From: Xanthoparmelia taractica | Taxonomy: Eukaryota > Ascomycota > Lecanoromycetes > Lecanorales > Parmeliaceae | Assembly: GCA_033085395.1 (NCBI GenBank) | Contig: JANQBS010000300.1 | Span: 1 to 42,748 of the forward strand | Direction: 5' to 3' | DNA length: 42,748 nucleotides | Part shown: piece by piece, positions 12,361 to 22,812 of the stretch | Numbering within the stretch: position 1 is the stretch's first letter | Layout of the letters: the number at the start of each line of letters is the position of its first letter | Program-made: the position numbers and the translations under genes | Notes under the pieces: generated by a model | The model's input: the letters and a program-made list of their open reading frames with translations, nothing else | Database searches by the model: none | What the model was told of the DNA's origin: nothing

Positions 12361-12400
12361 CATCTTTCGTCCCATCAGCGCTAGTACTGGCGATGCTCGT

Positions 12401-12789
12401 TAGGCCGCCATGCGAAGCCTTTTACAGGGTCTTCACATAACGTTTTTTGACTAATTTGAGAGTTTTCTAGCGCTAAGGCACGTTCAGGGGCTCATCTAGA
12501 CCTGCTAACGACCTAGCTAGGCCTACTAACTGCAGACCTTAACGTTAGGACGGCCCAAACAACTATCTATAGTACTGCTTGGTCCCGGTGTGTATGCCTT
12601 CATGAATGAGAACACTAATTAGAATAACTTATAACAAAGAAATATCTATTTTTATCTCGAGTATTTTAATATTAATAGCTTAATAATTACTAATAATCTA
12701 TCTAAGATAAATATTCTAGATTATTCTTAATTATTTTATATAGTTTTAGCGTAACTTTTATAATCTCTAAGATATATATTATAAAACTA
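12401..12789. other. Unassigned stretch between two transposons, left half less mutated
   Basis: 12401-12610 has near-normal base composition and little RIP signature (for example CCTAGCTAGGCC at 12509-12520). It may be the 3' untranslated or terminal region of the DIRS-type element. 12611-12789 is AT-rich again. No coding region is recognised. Confidence 0.45.
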
Positions 12790-14641
12790 TTACGTACGAA
12801 GATCTATATGTAAAGTTCTAAACATGCGCTAAAAAGCTTAATATGCTTGGCATTTGATAATGTTCTTGAATAGCTTTATTTTTCTAGTACTTATTCTTTA
12901 TGTAGCTACGAATATAATTATTCGCACGCTCGGTCGAGTTATACGATCGTATATTATCTCTCTCACGACTCTCTTTATACTCGTTATTCTCTCGCAGACG
13001 AATAATCTCGATAATATATCGAGATATTCACTCTATTTATTTCTAAATTCTCTTTTATATAAGCTCTACTTTTTAATAATAAATTTAAGTCTATTCGATC
13101 TTCTTTCGAGTTTTTAATACGTTTTTTCGAGTAGTTTAACGCTTTATTTAAAATTAATATAACTTAATTATATTTAGATCTAAAGAATTATTATATTATA
13201 ATATTCGAAGAATATCTAGAAATATAAAGATTAACTTTTAATATCTAGAGATATATATCGAGATCTTATCTTTTTTAATAATAGTTTAAGATTTATTTAA
13301 TTTACATTTTTAAGCGAATTTTAAAAGCTTTAAAATAAAAATCTAAGATTAATAAGCGAAGAAACTCGAGAATATTAGAGAATATAGATCTTCTTCTAAT
13401 ATTAATATTATATAATTTTCTCTTTCTTTTCTTTAATAATAATCTTTTTAATTTTTATAATAAAATATTATTTAGACTTCTTATTAGAAAGATTACGTAA
13501 GCTTATACGTCGTATATCGATCTTAAGCTCTTAAGTTACTCTATATTCAAGTGTTAAAACTTTATTAATACGCTCGAGATTCTCGATATATATCTTCTTT
13601 TCTTTAATTATTTCGATCTTTTAAATATAATAAGAATTCTTTTTATTATAAAAAAATAGCCTTAGAATATAAATTCTATAGCTTTTATAAAACGATAACG
13701 AATAGCGAATTTAATAAAGACTTCGTGAGATTATCGCTATACTCGCACTCTCCCTCGTCGAGAGTTTAAGATTATACTTATTTCGTTACTTTAGATCACG
13801 TTTTTTTAAATTCTCGATAATTTAGTCTTAATATCGTAAAGCGAATTAATATTAAGCTTTTATTATAATCTTCGTAAGAGATAATTTCTTAATAATCTTA
13901 TAGAGTCGAAAGTTATTCTTCTTAAGAATCTTTAGAATTATAATCGAATAGATTTCTTACTTAGCGATTAATATAAAAGAGATCTTTTTATAATTATAGC
14001 GATTCTTTTATATAATAATTAAAATAGTACTCTTTAAGTTAAATATAATAATTATAAAATAATTAAATCTTAGAGTATCTATAATATAGAATAATAATAA
14101 CTTCTTAAAGATATTTAAATTATATTCTCTATCTCGAACTTATTTCTAAAGATAACTAATAGTATAACGAGATATTTTAATCACTATAGTAACGTTTTTA
14201 ATAGTAATATTAGCTTCGATTAAAATAAGTATCTAAAGTCTAATCTCACTATTATAATTAATATTCTAAGCATTAAATATACTTATAAGAACTTAAGATT
14301 CTAGAGAAGATTATCTCTTATAGTTCGCTAAGGATTCTTCTTCTACTAGAAAATCTATAATATTCTTCTTCTTTCTTTTCTTTACGATAGTATACTTAGT
14401 ATTAATATTATTACTATATATATCTATAATATCGCTACAATGTATACACTTCGTATATATGTACTTTATATGTATATACCCTATATGTAGAGTATTAACA
14501 TCGCTACTATATATTATATATACATCGCATTAATGTCGCAAATATCGAAAATATATAAAATGTTAATATTTTTAATATTGCCAAGCATGCCAAGCTTTTT
14601 AGCGTATGTTTAGAACTTTACATATAGATCTCCATACGTAA
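12790..14641 (-). mobile_element. Tc1-like DNA transposon with about 63-base inverted ends
   Basis: 12790-12853 and 14579-14641 are inverted repeats sharing runs such as GATCTATATGTAAAGTTC. They differ by RIP-type changes, for example GCTTAATATGC on the left against GCTTGGCATGC on the right when read inward. TA dinucleotides sit next to the ends but a perfect TA duplication is not seen. At about 1.85 kb the length suits a complete Tc1/mariner element. Minus-strand transposase remnants lie between the ends. The small plus-strand open frame at 12854-13117 is not supported as a gene. Confidence 0.82.
13200..14380 (-). pseudogene. RIP-destroyed Tc1-like (DDE_3) transposase
   Basis: Reading the minus strand, SRRGRVRV is legible around 13745-13770. 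About 35 codons later comes a segment matching the Tc1 pattern WGxFxYDKKxP (around 13630-13675), with its Trp codon turned into a stop and aromatic positions altered. These flank the second catalytic Asp region in fungal Tc1-like transposases. Upstream, an HTH-like segment (about 14100-14340) is compatible with the paired-type DNA-binding domain but heavily degraded. Bounds are approximate. Confidence 0.65.
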
Positions 14642-16180
14642 TTACTAATTATATTATTATATTATATACTTAACGTATTTTATTTAACGTAGCTCTCTAT
14701 ATAAAGTTCGTAATCTTACTTAATACGAGATATTATATAGTTAACTTAGATTATATCTTTTTAATATACGATTCTTAGCGAAGTTTACTATTAATATATA
14801 GCTCTAAGACTCGAATACTAGTCTTAAACTTCGTAGTAATCTCTTTTAAATCTATCGCGATAATTATATTAAATCGTCTTAAATAGCGAATTAAATATAT
14901 TAGTTTATACTTCTTTAATATAAAGATAGCGTTATATATTATTATTAAGATTTAGAAGATTTAGAATATCAAGTTAGAATATCAAGCAAATACTAGTATC
15001 GTTTCTATCGGTTCTTAAGTATCTTAACCGAGTTATTCTAGATTGAACAATATACACAATACACTTATCAAGACTTTAACTTTAGTGCTTTCTTTGCTCG
15101 TTTCACTAGCTAGAATTTAAAATATTCTAAATTCGTATATCTTTAATAATTATCGTCTATTTTAAATAAATCTTATATATCTTCTTTAAAATAAAATAGT
15201 TAATCTTTGTAGATTTCTTATACGTAAGAAGATAAATATCGTCTATAAAACTCTTTATCTAAAGCTTTAGTTTAGCTCTAAAGTATTTCTTAATAAGCGA
15301 AGCGTTAAAGAATAAAAAGAGTCGAGAATATAGATAATTTCTAGGAAATTTCTATTTTAGCGAGCTTTATAGAACTTATTCTATTTATTAATATAATAAT
15401 AAAGATTAATAATAGTAATATAACGATAATAATAGCGTAATAATAATAGTAATACGCGTATCTTATTAAACGAAAGTATTTATATTTATTAATTCTACTA
15501 TTATTAGTTTAGAAAATTATAATAGTAGCGAAGTTTAATAGAATTAATAAAAGCTTAATATAAATAACTAAAGAATAACTATATAATATATAATAAATTA
15601 GAAACTACGTTATAGCTAGTATAATATTAATAAATATAATATAGATCGCGACGAGTTCGCTAATTACTTAAATATAAAATATAATTATTATAAGATTTAG
15701 AGACTAAATTTTTTATAATAGAAGATAATTATAAGAATAAAAGCTTTTAAAACGAGTTTAGACTTAATATATTAAACTAGATACTATATAATTAGCGTAA
15801 ATACCCTAATATATTTAATAGAGATATTTAATACTATAAGACTCTTTTTTTTTCTTTTTTTTCTTAGCTATTAGTTTATCTAATAAATCTATTTATTAGA
15901 ATCTCGTATCTAATACTATTAATTATCGTATTAGTATCTAGCTACTACGTAGCTCTATAAAAAGAGATCTTACTATCTTATAACTTTATTTAATTCTATT
16001 TAAAGTATCTTTATTAATAAAACTAATATTAATAATAACTAAAAGATTTAATATTAATTTAATCTCTTTAAAAAAAAATTCTTTTTTTCTCTTTTTTTTA
16101 CTTTTTTCACTTTAGAATTTAAGAGTTTTAAGCTTAGTTCTATCTTATTATTATAAGATATATATATAATATTAAGTGTA
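14642..16180. other. AT-rich island without recognisable content
   Basis: Strongly AT-rich with A/T homopolymers (for example around 15845-15865 and 16070-16110). I find no domain motifs, inverted ends or tandem arrays I can defend. A short less mutated patch is at about 14995-15110. It is presumably the remains of older transposons. Confidence 0.5.
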
Positions 16181-17058
16181 TAGTAAACCTTAACTATAAC
16201 GAATCTAAATATAACGAATACTTAATTCTAACGAATATTTCGTATATACGTTACTTTTTTTATATATAATAAACGAATATTTCTTTAAAACGAATTCGTT
16301 AGGTATCCTCCTACTTTTTTGATGTGTTCGTTATAAAGAATATCAGCTAATATCTCTAAAATTTCTTTTTCCCCAGCCCTGAGAAAGACATCTTCTGGCC
16401 TTAGGGCTTCAATTAGTCCTTTAAAGATTAAGAAACGTTATCGAGTCATTATCGAACTCGAACGACGAGATCTACGCATATATAACGCCTTAGGGCCAAA
16501 TTAGAAGCTTCCCCGAGATACTCTACAGCAGTGATTCTATGATAAATATCACCACCGGCTAGTCAAATCTACGATTTCCGAAAGTCTCGGCGACAAATTC
16601 AAACGATTAGACATAGAACCCCTCCGCCCTAATCATAAAAAAGAACGTACTACTAAGTGATCAGATATAAAGCACGCTCTATTCGAGTGACAACAGCGAA
16701 TAATGAAAATGGAGGCTACAATTATAGGCGATATTCTTCGAGGGATGGCAAAGACGTTTTTCAACAAATTGCCACAATACGAGGACGAACCAGAGCCTCG
16801 TTTCTCAACTGGCTGGTTGAATGGCTTCAAAGCTCGCTACAAAATCGAGGAACAGCAGGCCGACGGCGACGAGGTCTTAATTAGTCGTCTAAATAGATAT
16901 GGGAGAGATATTCGTGCACGGGAGGTCTCTAAGCAGCAGCAGGCTTCAGTTTTGGCGTATTTTACATAGAAATTTAAGCAAGTCTCTGCGTAACGAATAC
17001 TTGTTCGTAACGAACACTCCCTATGGAAAAACCAATTCGTTATAGCCAAGGTTTACTG
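16181..17058 (+). mobile_element. Internally deleted pogo/Fot1-type transposon, half RIP-mutated
   Basis: The left end TAGTAAACCTTAACTATAAC (16181) and the right end, read inward as CAGTAAACCTTGGCTATAAC (from 17058), form inverted repeats. TA flanks both sides (16179-16180 and 17059-17060), as expected for Tc1/mariner/pogo insertion. The left TIR differs from the right only by RIP-type changes (C to T, GG to AA). At 878 bases it is well below the roughly 2 kb of an autonomous Fot1-like element and lacks the DDE catalytic region. The left third is AT-rich, while from about 16,350 composition is normal, so the genomic AT/GC boundary lies inside it. Confidence 0.88.
16703..16969 (+). pseudogene. 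Transposase N-terminal fragment (CENP-B-type helix-turn-helix)
   Basis: An 88-codon open frame. Residues 5-50 fit the second HTH of pogo/Fot1/Tigger transposases: TIIGDILRGMAKTFFNKLPQ followed by FSTGWLNGFKARYKI, the conserved FSxGWLxGFKxR signature of CENP-B-type DNA-binding domains. After that the sequence leaves the family pattern and stops at TAG 16967-16969, with no DDE domain. Further N-terminal coding sequence probably lay upstream (16,390-16,700) but contains stops. The fragment could still bind DNA if expressed, which is unproven. Confidence 0.75.
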
Positions 17059-17158
17059 TACTTCGTATTATACATGCGCTAAACTTTACATTGGCTGAGG
17101 TTCAAAAGCATCGCTGACCTTCTACTGTCAACTCCTCGTGAAGGTGAAGGGAATTCAA

Positions 17159-20100
17159 ATGCCCTTCGAATCCGAACAGCCATCAGTGAAGCTCTCGTTA
17201 CCACTTGAGTACCAGCAGGATTGCTTCTCGGAGCTTCGCAACGAGGACGAACTCGTCATACTTGCCCGCGGCCTGGGCTTGTTGCGGGTGGTCACAAATC
17301 TACTCCACTCTTACGATGCCGTCGGGAAAAACCTGGTTGTTATTGTGGGGGCAGACGAGAGAGAGAATGGATGGATTGGTGAAACGCTAGCGGAACATGC
17401 TGCTATCAGCAAGACAATGGCGGCGAGGGGACTCAGCCAAGTCAATACGGATATGATGAGCGTAGGGACGAGGTAGATTGCGATCAAAGCGTCGACCGAG
17501 CGAGGTATGGGGCTGATGGACGGTAGGGAAAAACTGTATTCGCAAGGGGGAATATTCAGCATTACTTCTCGAATATTAGTAGTTGACTTGTTGTCGAGTA
17601 CGGTTTCCGGGCACAAACAGTGGGGAGGGGGCTAATGATCCAGAGCTGTTGAATCCCGAGACGGTTACGGGGCTTGTCGTCCTTCATTCTGACAGGTTTG
17701 GTAGCCGATTGAAGTGCTGCTTCAGGTCTGACAGTAGCTCAGGATCATAGCAACGTCCATCGAAGCCTTCATCATCCGCATCTACCGCCAGATGAACAAG
17801 GCCGGCTTCCTCAAAGCATTTTCGGACAATCCCGAGCCTTTCACGACTGGCTTTGCGCCTCTCGCATCGATGATGCGCAATCTCTTCCTTAGGAAGCCAT
17901 CGCTTTGGCCGCGTTTCCATGTCACTGTGGCGAAGTCGCTCGAGGGCCGCAAGAAAGCGGAAGTCATCGAGCTTGAGGTGCCCATGACAGATGGAATGCG
18001 GGATATCCAAAATGCTATACTCGAATGTGTCGAAGTCAGTATTGGCGAGCTTCGGAAAGCGGACACGGGTTTGGAGTTGGATGACTGGACGCTAGACAGT
18101 GCGCTGCACAAGAGCTTTGATGTCATCGTGAGGAGACAATTGGATCCGATATGGCATCGAGTGAGCTACAGGACAAGGCAGATCGTGAACGATCTTAGCG
18201 TATTACGAAGTATACTACATGCTCTTCTCACCTATGATGCAGTCTCATTCAATAAGTACCTCGACACAATCTTGGCTGCCCATCAACCACCACCGGGCTC
18301 AAATCGTCAAAATCAATCGCCTTGGTTATTTCTGGACGCGGCTAATACGATCTTCGAGACGGCAAAGCGCAGAGTGTATACCGGGAGACCTATGGATGGA
18401 GAGGTTCCTGATGCCTCAGGCGCCTTGCCAGACTCCCTTCGTCCCGTACTTGAAGAGCAGCCAAAATGGGCGCTGCTTGCCGAAGTACTCGAGGAGATTG
18501 ACCGTGATGCATATTTCAATCCTGGCATACACGATGACTCCAATGGGACCATTCTCATCATGTGTTCGGATCAAGGGACGTGCCGTCAAATTCGTGAGTA
18601 TCTGCAGAACATGCACATCCGTCCGCGGAAAGAGACCGAAGATGACGCGATAGACGGTCATACTGAGGTGAAAGCCTCTGCCATGTTCATGATGAGAAGG
18701 AAGTTGTGGAATTATCTCAACTGGAAAAAAGACTTTGCCCGAGTCAGCGCCTCGCTCTTTACCGAGAATCAGAAGGTCCTCGAGGGTCTCACTGATCAGA
18801 GAGGCATCAATGGATACCGAGGCAAAGGTCCACCAAACAAGCGGAGAAGAATCAGAGGTGGCTCGTCTGCAGCCGCTGGTGGCGGCAGACATGTCAACGA
18901 CAGTTTGCAAATGGCAGAGGACAGAGAGTCCCAAGTGGCAACGCTTCTGGCCGATATACAATCGACCGACAAGGATGCCGCACCGAAGGATGAAGTTATA
19001 GTGGACTCCTTGGACGACATGGAAGACTACTTCGAGCTCTACGAAATGAATGATTTAGTAGTCGTGCATCCTTACGATGGTGACATGGACGAGCATGTCC
19101 TCGAAGAAGTTCGACCGAGATACGTAATCATGTATGAGCCTGATGCTGCATTCATTCGGAGAGTGGAGGTGTATAGGAGCTCACATAATGATCGTACCGT
19201 CCGAGTGTACTTTATGTATTACGGGGGCTCCGTGGAGGAGCAGCGGTACCTCAGCGCGGTGAGAAGAGAGAAGGACGCGTTCACAAGACTCATCAAGGAG
19301 AAAGGAGTATGAGGTTTCCAGTGTCTGTCCTCTGTTGACTTCAGTTGCTAACAAGCTCGCAGAACATGGCGGTCACCATGACGCTGGATGGCGCTGCGCC
19401 ATCAGACCCCCAGGAACAATTCCTTCGAACAGTGAACACACGCATCGCGGGCGGTGGACGCCTCGCCGCCACTGCCGAGCCTCCCCGAGTTGTCGTCGAT
19501 GTCCGCGAGTTCCGTTCCTCTCTCCCCTCACTCCTGCACGGTCGCTCCAATGTTGTTGTCCCTTGCATGCTCACAGTTGCCGACTACGTGCTCACTCCCA
19601 ACATCTGCGTTGAGCGGAAAAGCGTTCGGGACCTGATTTCCTCATTCAAGAACGGACGTCTCTTCAATCAAGCAGAGACGATGCTCCAGCACTACAAGTA
19701 TCCGATGCTACTTATCGAATTCGACCAGAACAAATCATTTACACTCGACACTTTCGGTACCGATCACACCACGACGTTGAGCACAGCCAACAACCCACAA
19801 GACTTGCAGTCTAAACTCGCCCTTCTTACCCTTGCCTTTCCCCGCCTGAAGATCATCTGGTCATCGTCACCTTATCAAACCGCGGAGATCTTTGACGAAT
19901 TGAAGAAGCAGCAGGAGGAGCCGGATCCTATCAAGGCGGTGCAGGTGGGTCTCGTTGCTGGCGAAGACCCGAGCGATCGGAGCTTCAACCAGACGCCGCA
20001 GGACATGCTCAGAGCAGTGCCCGGTATGACTGAGAAGAACCTCTCTCGGATCACCCTCGAGGTTGGCAATCTAGCGGATGTCAGCAATCTCACGGAAGAG

Positions 20101-20178
20101 AAGCTCGACAGTATGGTGGGGAAAGAGGCCGGAAGGCAGGTTTATAAATTTTTCAACCGCAGCGTATTGGAAGATTGA
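17159..20178 (+). CDS. XPF: XPF/Rad1-family structure-specific endonuclease subunit
   Basis: Five exons: 17159-17472, 17527-17597, 17644-17695, 17743-19306 and 19363-20178 (938 residues). The product is the catalytic half of the XPF-ERCC1 (Rad1-Rad10) nuclease, which cuts 5' of lesions in nucleotide excision repair and acts in crosslink repair and single-strand annealing. The N-terminal degenerate helicase part includes LSLPLEYQQDCF and VGADERENGW. The ERCC4 nuclease region shows VDVREFR (Asp713) and VERKSVRD (Glu751-Asp757). Tandem helix-hairpin-helix motifs occupy about 870-930. The start is the ATG at 17159; a GTG 21 bases upstream is not used in nuclear genes. Introns are 54, 46, 47 and 56 bases with branch sites such as TGCTAAC. 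The GD of the nuclease signature reads AD (Ala740). Homologues include S. pombe rad16 and Neurospora mus-38. Confidence 0.95.
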
Positions 20179-20535
20179 GGCAAAGGTTGCACATGGGAAT
20201 AGCATGGCTTGCCAACCTCAGCTTCGGCCGGCGTTGATGCGCTGAGTACGAAGAACATTTCGAGGGAAAAGGATACCAGAGTTTACGGGTCTTCGGGAAT
20301 GACATTCAGCACAGCGTCAAGTGTAGACAGCAAAATAAAACTGCCGTGTTTTTTTAAGAGTCCGGAGGCCATGCATCATCATTGTCTCGTGCGAAAAATG
20401 TTACTGGCCCTTTGAACCTTGCCCGGTCTTCGTCATGACCGGTAAAGACTGTATTGCGCAGGCCCTTCGTGCATTGCATCGCTTACGAAATGCAACCGTA
20501 AAAAAACACCATCATGCATGCACCATCTCATCTGC
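20179..20535. other. Convergent 3' intergenic region between XPF and eIF1A
   Basis: Holds the 3' ends of two convergent genes. An AAAATAAAA stretch near 20332 and T/A runs near 20350 and 20500 could serve polyadenylation. No gene is recognised. Confidence 0.5.
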
Positions 20536-21209
20536 TCAAATCTCATCAACGTCGATATCCTTGTCATCGCTGCTATTGTCCCGGTCTTCGTCGAACTCGA
20601 CATTGTCATCCACACCCTCATGGCCATACCTAGAACACGAACTGTCAGCATGTTTTCACCGGAACCAAGAAGGCTAGCACATACGTATCAGTCTCGTTGA
20701 TCTTCGCCGTCTCTGGAAGTTCTCCGTACGCCTTCAGACTCCTCGCCTCATCCGCACTGTACTTGAGTATGACATCCCCCTTCTCGTCTTGGTAGTCTCG
20801 GAGGGATAGAAGTATGATGTCGCCTTGGTTGATCCAGACTTTCTTTCGGAGCTTTCCGCGGATGTGTGCGAGACGCTTTTCGCCGTCGAAGCAAAGGGCT
20901 TCGAGACGGCCATTGCCGAGCATTTTTATAACTTGCGCATATTCTGGAAGGGTGAGGAAGGCGGGTTAGCAGGACTGGAATGGGAGAGCAGTGGTATCAA
21001 AGGGGACGAGTTACCTTGGCCTTCCTCTTTGAAGGTCAATTCACGCTTCTCGTTGTCGTTCTCGTTCTTTCCACGACGCCGATTTTTACCACCCTGAGGT
21101 ACGAGTCAGTCACTGCATCCTGCCTTTGGTGTTGATCATGCGAGAGTATGCGGGTCGTCAAGGAGCAGGAGTGGAGAAAGTGTCTCACCTTTCCCTTATT
21201 CTTGGGCAT
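20536..21209 (-). CDS. tif11: Translation initiation factor eIF1A
   Basis: Four exons on the minus strand: 21189-21209, 21015-21093, 20685-20943 and 20536-20629 (150 residues, normal for the family). eIF1A binds the A site of the 40S subunit and promotes scanning and start-codon choice with eIF1. The start MPKNKGK, the basic GGKNRRRGKN segment, the OB-fold core (VIKMLGNGRLEALCFDG, RLAHIRGKLRKKVW) and the acidic C-terminal tail ending DVDEI are all present. The third intron is fixed by the donor GTATGT and by the family sequence DTYGHEG across the junction; the alternative reading through 20645 adds an unrelated tail. Introns are 95, 71 and 55 bases. Its start is 337 bases from that of the next, divergent gene. 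Confidence 0.96.
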
Positions 21210-21545
21210 ATTCACTTGCTCTGTATTTGTTTGGAGAGTAGAAAGTGAACCTGACTTGTATGAAGACAAAAAGGCTGGGAGTTCTTGAACAAATTCGTGG
21301 CGGGGCTGTGGCGGTTGACTCAGGCAGAGGCGAGCGGGCGGCTACGGGTAGCTCAGGAGCAAGGCTTTGTCGCCTTCTCTGCTTTCAACAGCCGTTTACT
21401 TCCATACAGTGAGAGATTTGATTTCAGTTCATGCGTCGACCCGGTCATGCAAATCTACCATTGCCTCTCAGCTCAATTACGGTAGGCGGAAGACTCTGAA
21501 AACCATAAAGACTTTGACGGGCGCGCCCTTTCCCATCCCCTCTCG
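21210..21545. promoter_or_regulatory. Shared upstream region of eIF1A and a divergent gene
   Basis: 336 bases separate the two start codons, so it must contain both 5' untranslated regions and promoters. I see no TATA box or named operator. A pyrimidine-rich stretch (TCTCTCACTCTCACT) begins just inside the downstream coding region at 21550. Confidence 0.45.
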
Positions 21546-22061
21546 ATGCGCTCTCTCACTCTCACTGTGTGCCGAATCGATATATCTCAAAAGCACAAGG
21601 TTCCATTCAACGCCTTCAAGATTTTCAACGATCGATCACATGTTCTCCATCTGCCCACCCGAAAGCGATTCCAGCCCATTCTGGATCGTCGTTACGATGA
21701 GCGCCAGGAAGGACTCAGGATGGATTTCATAAGCAATTCGATGCAGAAAAAGAAGGTCGTTAGGAGCTGGGCTCGAAGGAGAATCGACCGTGCGGTGACG
21801 GAGGCTTTGAAAGGGAGAGGTTATGACAGGTATGGAAGGAGGCTGGTGGATCCAAATGTCAGCACAATAAAAGGATCACAATACAACAACAGGCCAATCC
21901 AATCAACAGTTCAATCTGCGCCAGAGGCTCTGATAGGCACGGTCGACATTCATGTTCTGCCCGATAGTATTAAGACGACCTTTACCGAGGTGCAGAGGCA
22001 GGCAGGGGTGGTGGTAGACGAAATCCTCAAGACATGTGGTCGCTATCCTCGGCATGGATAA
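21546..22061 (+). CDS. Hypothetical basic protein
   Basis: A single open frame of 171 residues from ATG 21546 to TAA 22061. I do not recognise the family. The central part is strongly basic (FQPILDRRYDERQEGLR, MQKKKVVRSWARRRIDRAV, GRGYDRYGRRLVD) and looks like a folded or RNA-binding segment; the C-terminal part is mixed. There is no clear membrane segment. Upstream in-frame exons cannot be excluded, because homology is needed to place the true start. It is divergent from eIF1A. Codon use resembles the neighbours. Confidence 0.55.
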   Translation: MRSLTLTVCRIDISQKHKVPFNAFKIFNDRSHVLHLPTRKRFQPILDRRYDERQEGLRMDFISNSMQKKKVVRSWARRRIDRAVTEALKGRGYDRYGRRLVDPNVSTIKGSQYNNRPIQSTVQSAPEALIGTVDIHVLPDSIKTTFTEVQRQAGVVVDEILKTCGRYPRHG

Positions 22062-22358
22062 TGCAATGGCAGCGAGAATAACACCATGCGACTCGATGTG
22101 GTCTCATCATCACAGAGAAGGCTTGATTTCAACTTGAAACGATGACGATTCGATCACGGTCATGCTAGGCAAACCTCTTCGCCGCCGTCAAGACTTCCAT
22201 GCTATGAATCATCCACCTGTTGACTTCTCCGAAAGTCTTGGGCCTAAAAGGGTGCACCGATTACATCTTCTCTTGGGGTCTCTGTCGCCTACGTGAGCGT
22301 CAGCATCGCCTTCGACAATCTCAGGACATGAATCAACATACATGCAGGAAATGTCACC

Positions 22359-22812
22359 TCACTTGTTAAGCTCCTCCGAACGAGCCTTCAACTCCTCCTT
22401 GCTAGCCTTTGGTGGCATGTCTGGAACGTCATGAAACGTTAGTCTGTTCTTGCTCGCGATGATGGGCTAGCGACATACCACTCATGTTCATGGGAATCGC
22501 AGGACCTTTGGATTGATAGTCTTGGGCGGATGCTTTGCCTGGAGTATGCTCATTCTCATGATGCTCTACAAGATTTCGAGTTAGCCTTCATCTTGGAGAT
22601 CGGATCAGTCACGTTGGAGACGAAATGGAGAGGGGCATCTTTGTCTCCGGCACGCCCGCGAGCCTGTCTGGCGCAGCAGATGTAAGAGAAGTAAGCTGAA
22701 AGGTTTCCCTACCATGATCACTGGCTGTTGATTCACTCGTCGAGGATGGATCCTTGGCGACCTTTTCAAAGATGCCCGAGGGCGCTTCTTCTTCAGACGG
22801 GTGGACGGGCAT
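22359..22812 (-). CDS. Small hydrophilic hypothetical protein, 82 residues
   Basis: Three exons on the minus strand: 22713-22812, 22479-22565 and 22359-22420, with introns of 147 and 58 bases. The second donor is a consensus GTATGT. The product begins MPVHPSEEEAPSGIFEKVAK, is rich in Ser, Glu, Lys and His (an HEHHENEH stretch) and ends PPKASKEELKARSEELNK. It is almost certainly disordered, with a short C-terminal helix. No signal peptide or membrane segment is seen. Consistent frame across two introns with proper splice signals argues that it is real. The function is unknown. Confidence 0.7.

Larger units (their letters stand above)
8700..12400 (+). mobile_element. DIRS-type tyrosine-recombinase retroelement relic
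   Basis: Bounds are approximate because the terminal repeats were not found. The plus strand holds: a gag-like region (about 9080-9700) with a CxxH/C-rich motif near 9605; a reverse transcriptase with HYLDDFFAIL at 10472-10501; a linked RNase H-like region in the same frame, with LYCDN at 11147-11161 and an LRDIALL-like helix after it; and, in another frame, a tyrosine recombinase whose C-terminal box reads FFRRETTILAREVGLSDDK from 12211 and continues with YRLYITTHPKR from 12301. RT plus RNase H plus tyrosine recombinase instead of a DDE integrase defines the DIRS/Ngaro order. RIP stops are present but fewer than in the chromovirus. Confidence 0.78.

Noticed and set aside
12854..13117. 87-codon hydrophobic open frame that looks like a membrane protein
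   Set aside because: It lies inside the Tc1-like element opposite to its transposase. The hydrophobic look comes from T-rich codons.
17138..17158. GTG start for XPF giving seven extra residues
   Set aside because: Nuclear fungal genes use ATG. The ATG at 17159 is in frame and fits the family N-terminus.
20645..20684. eIF1A ending with the tail VLAFLVPVKTC
   Set aside because: It reads through a GTATGT donor. Splicing to 20629 gives the expected acidic eIF1A tail.
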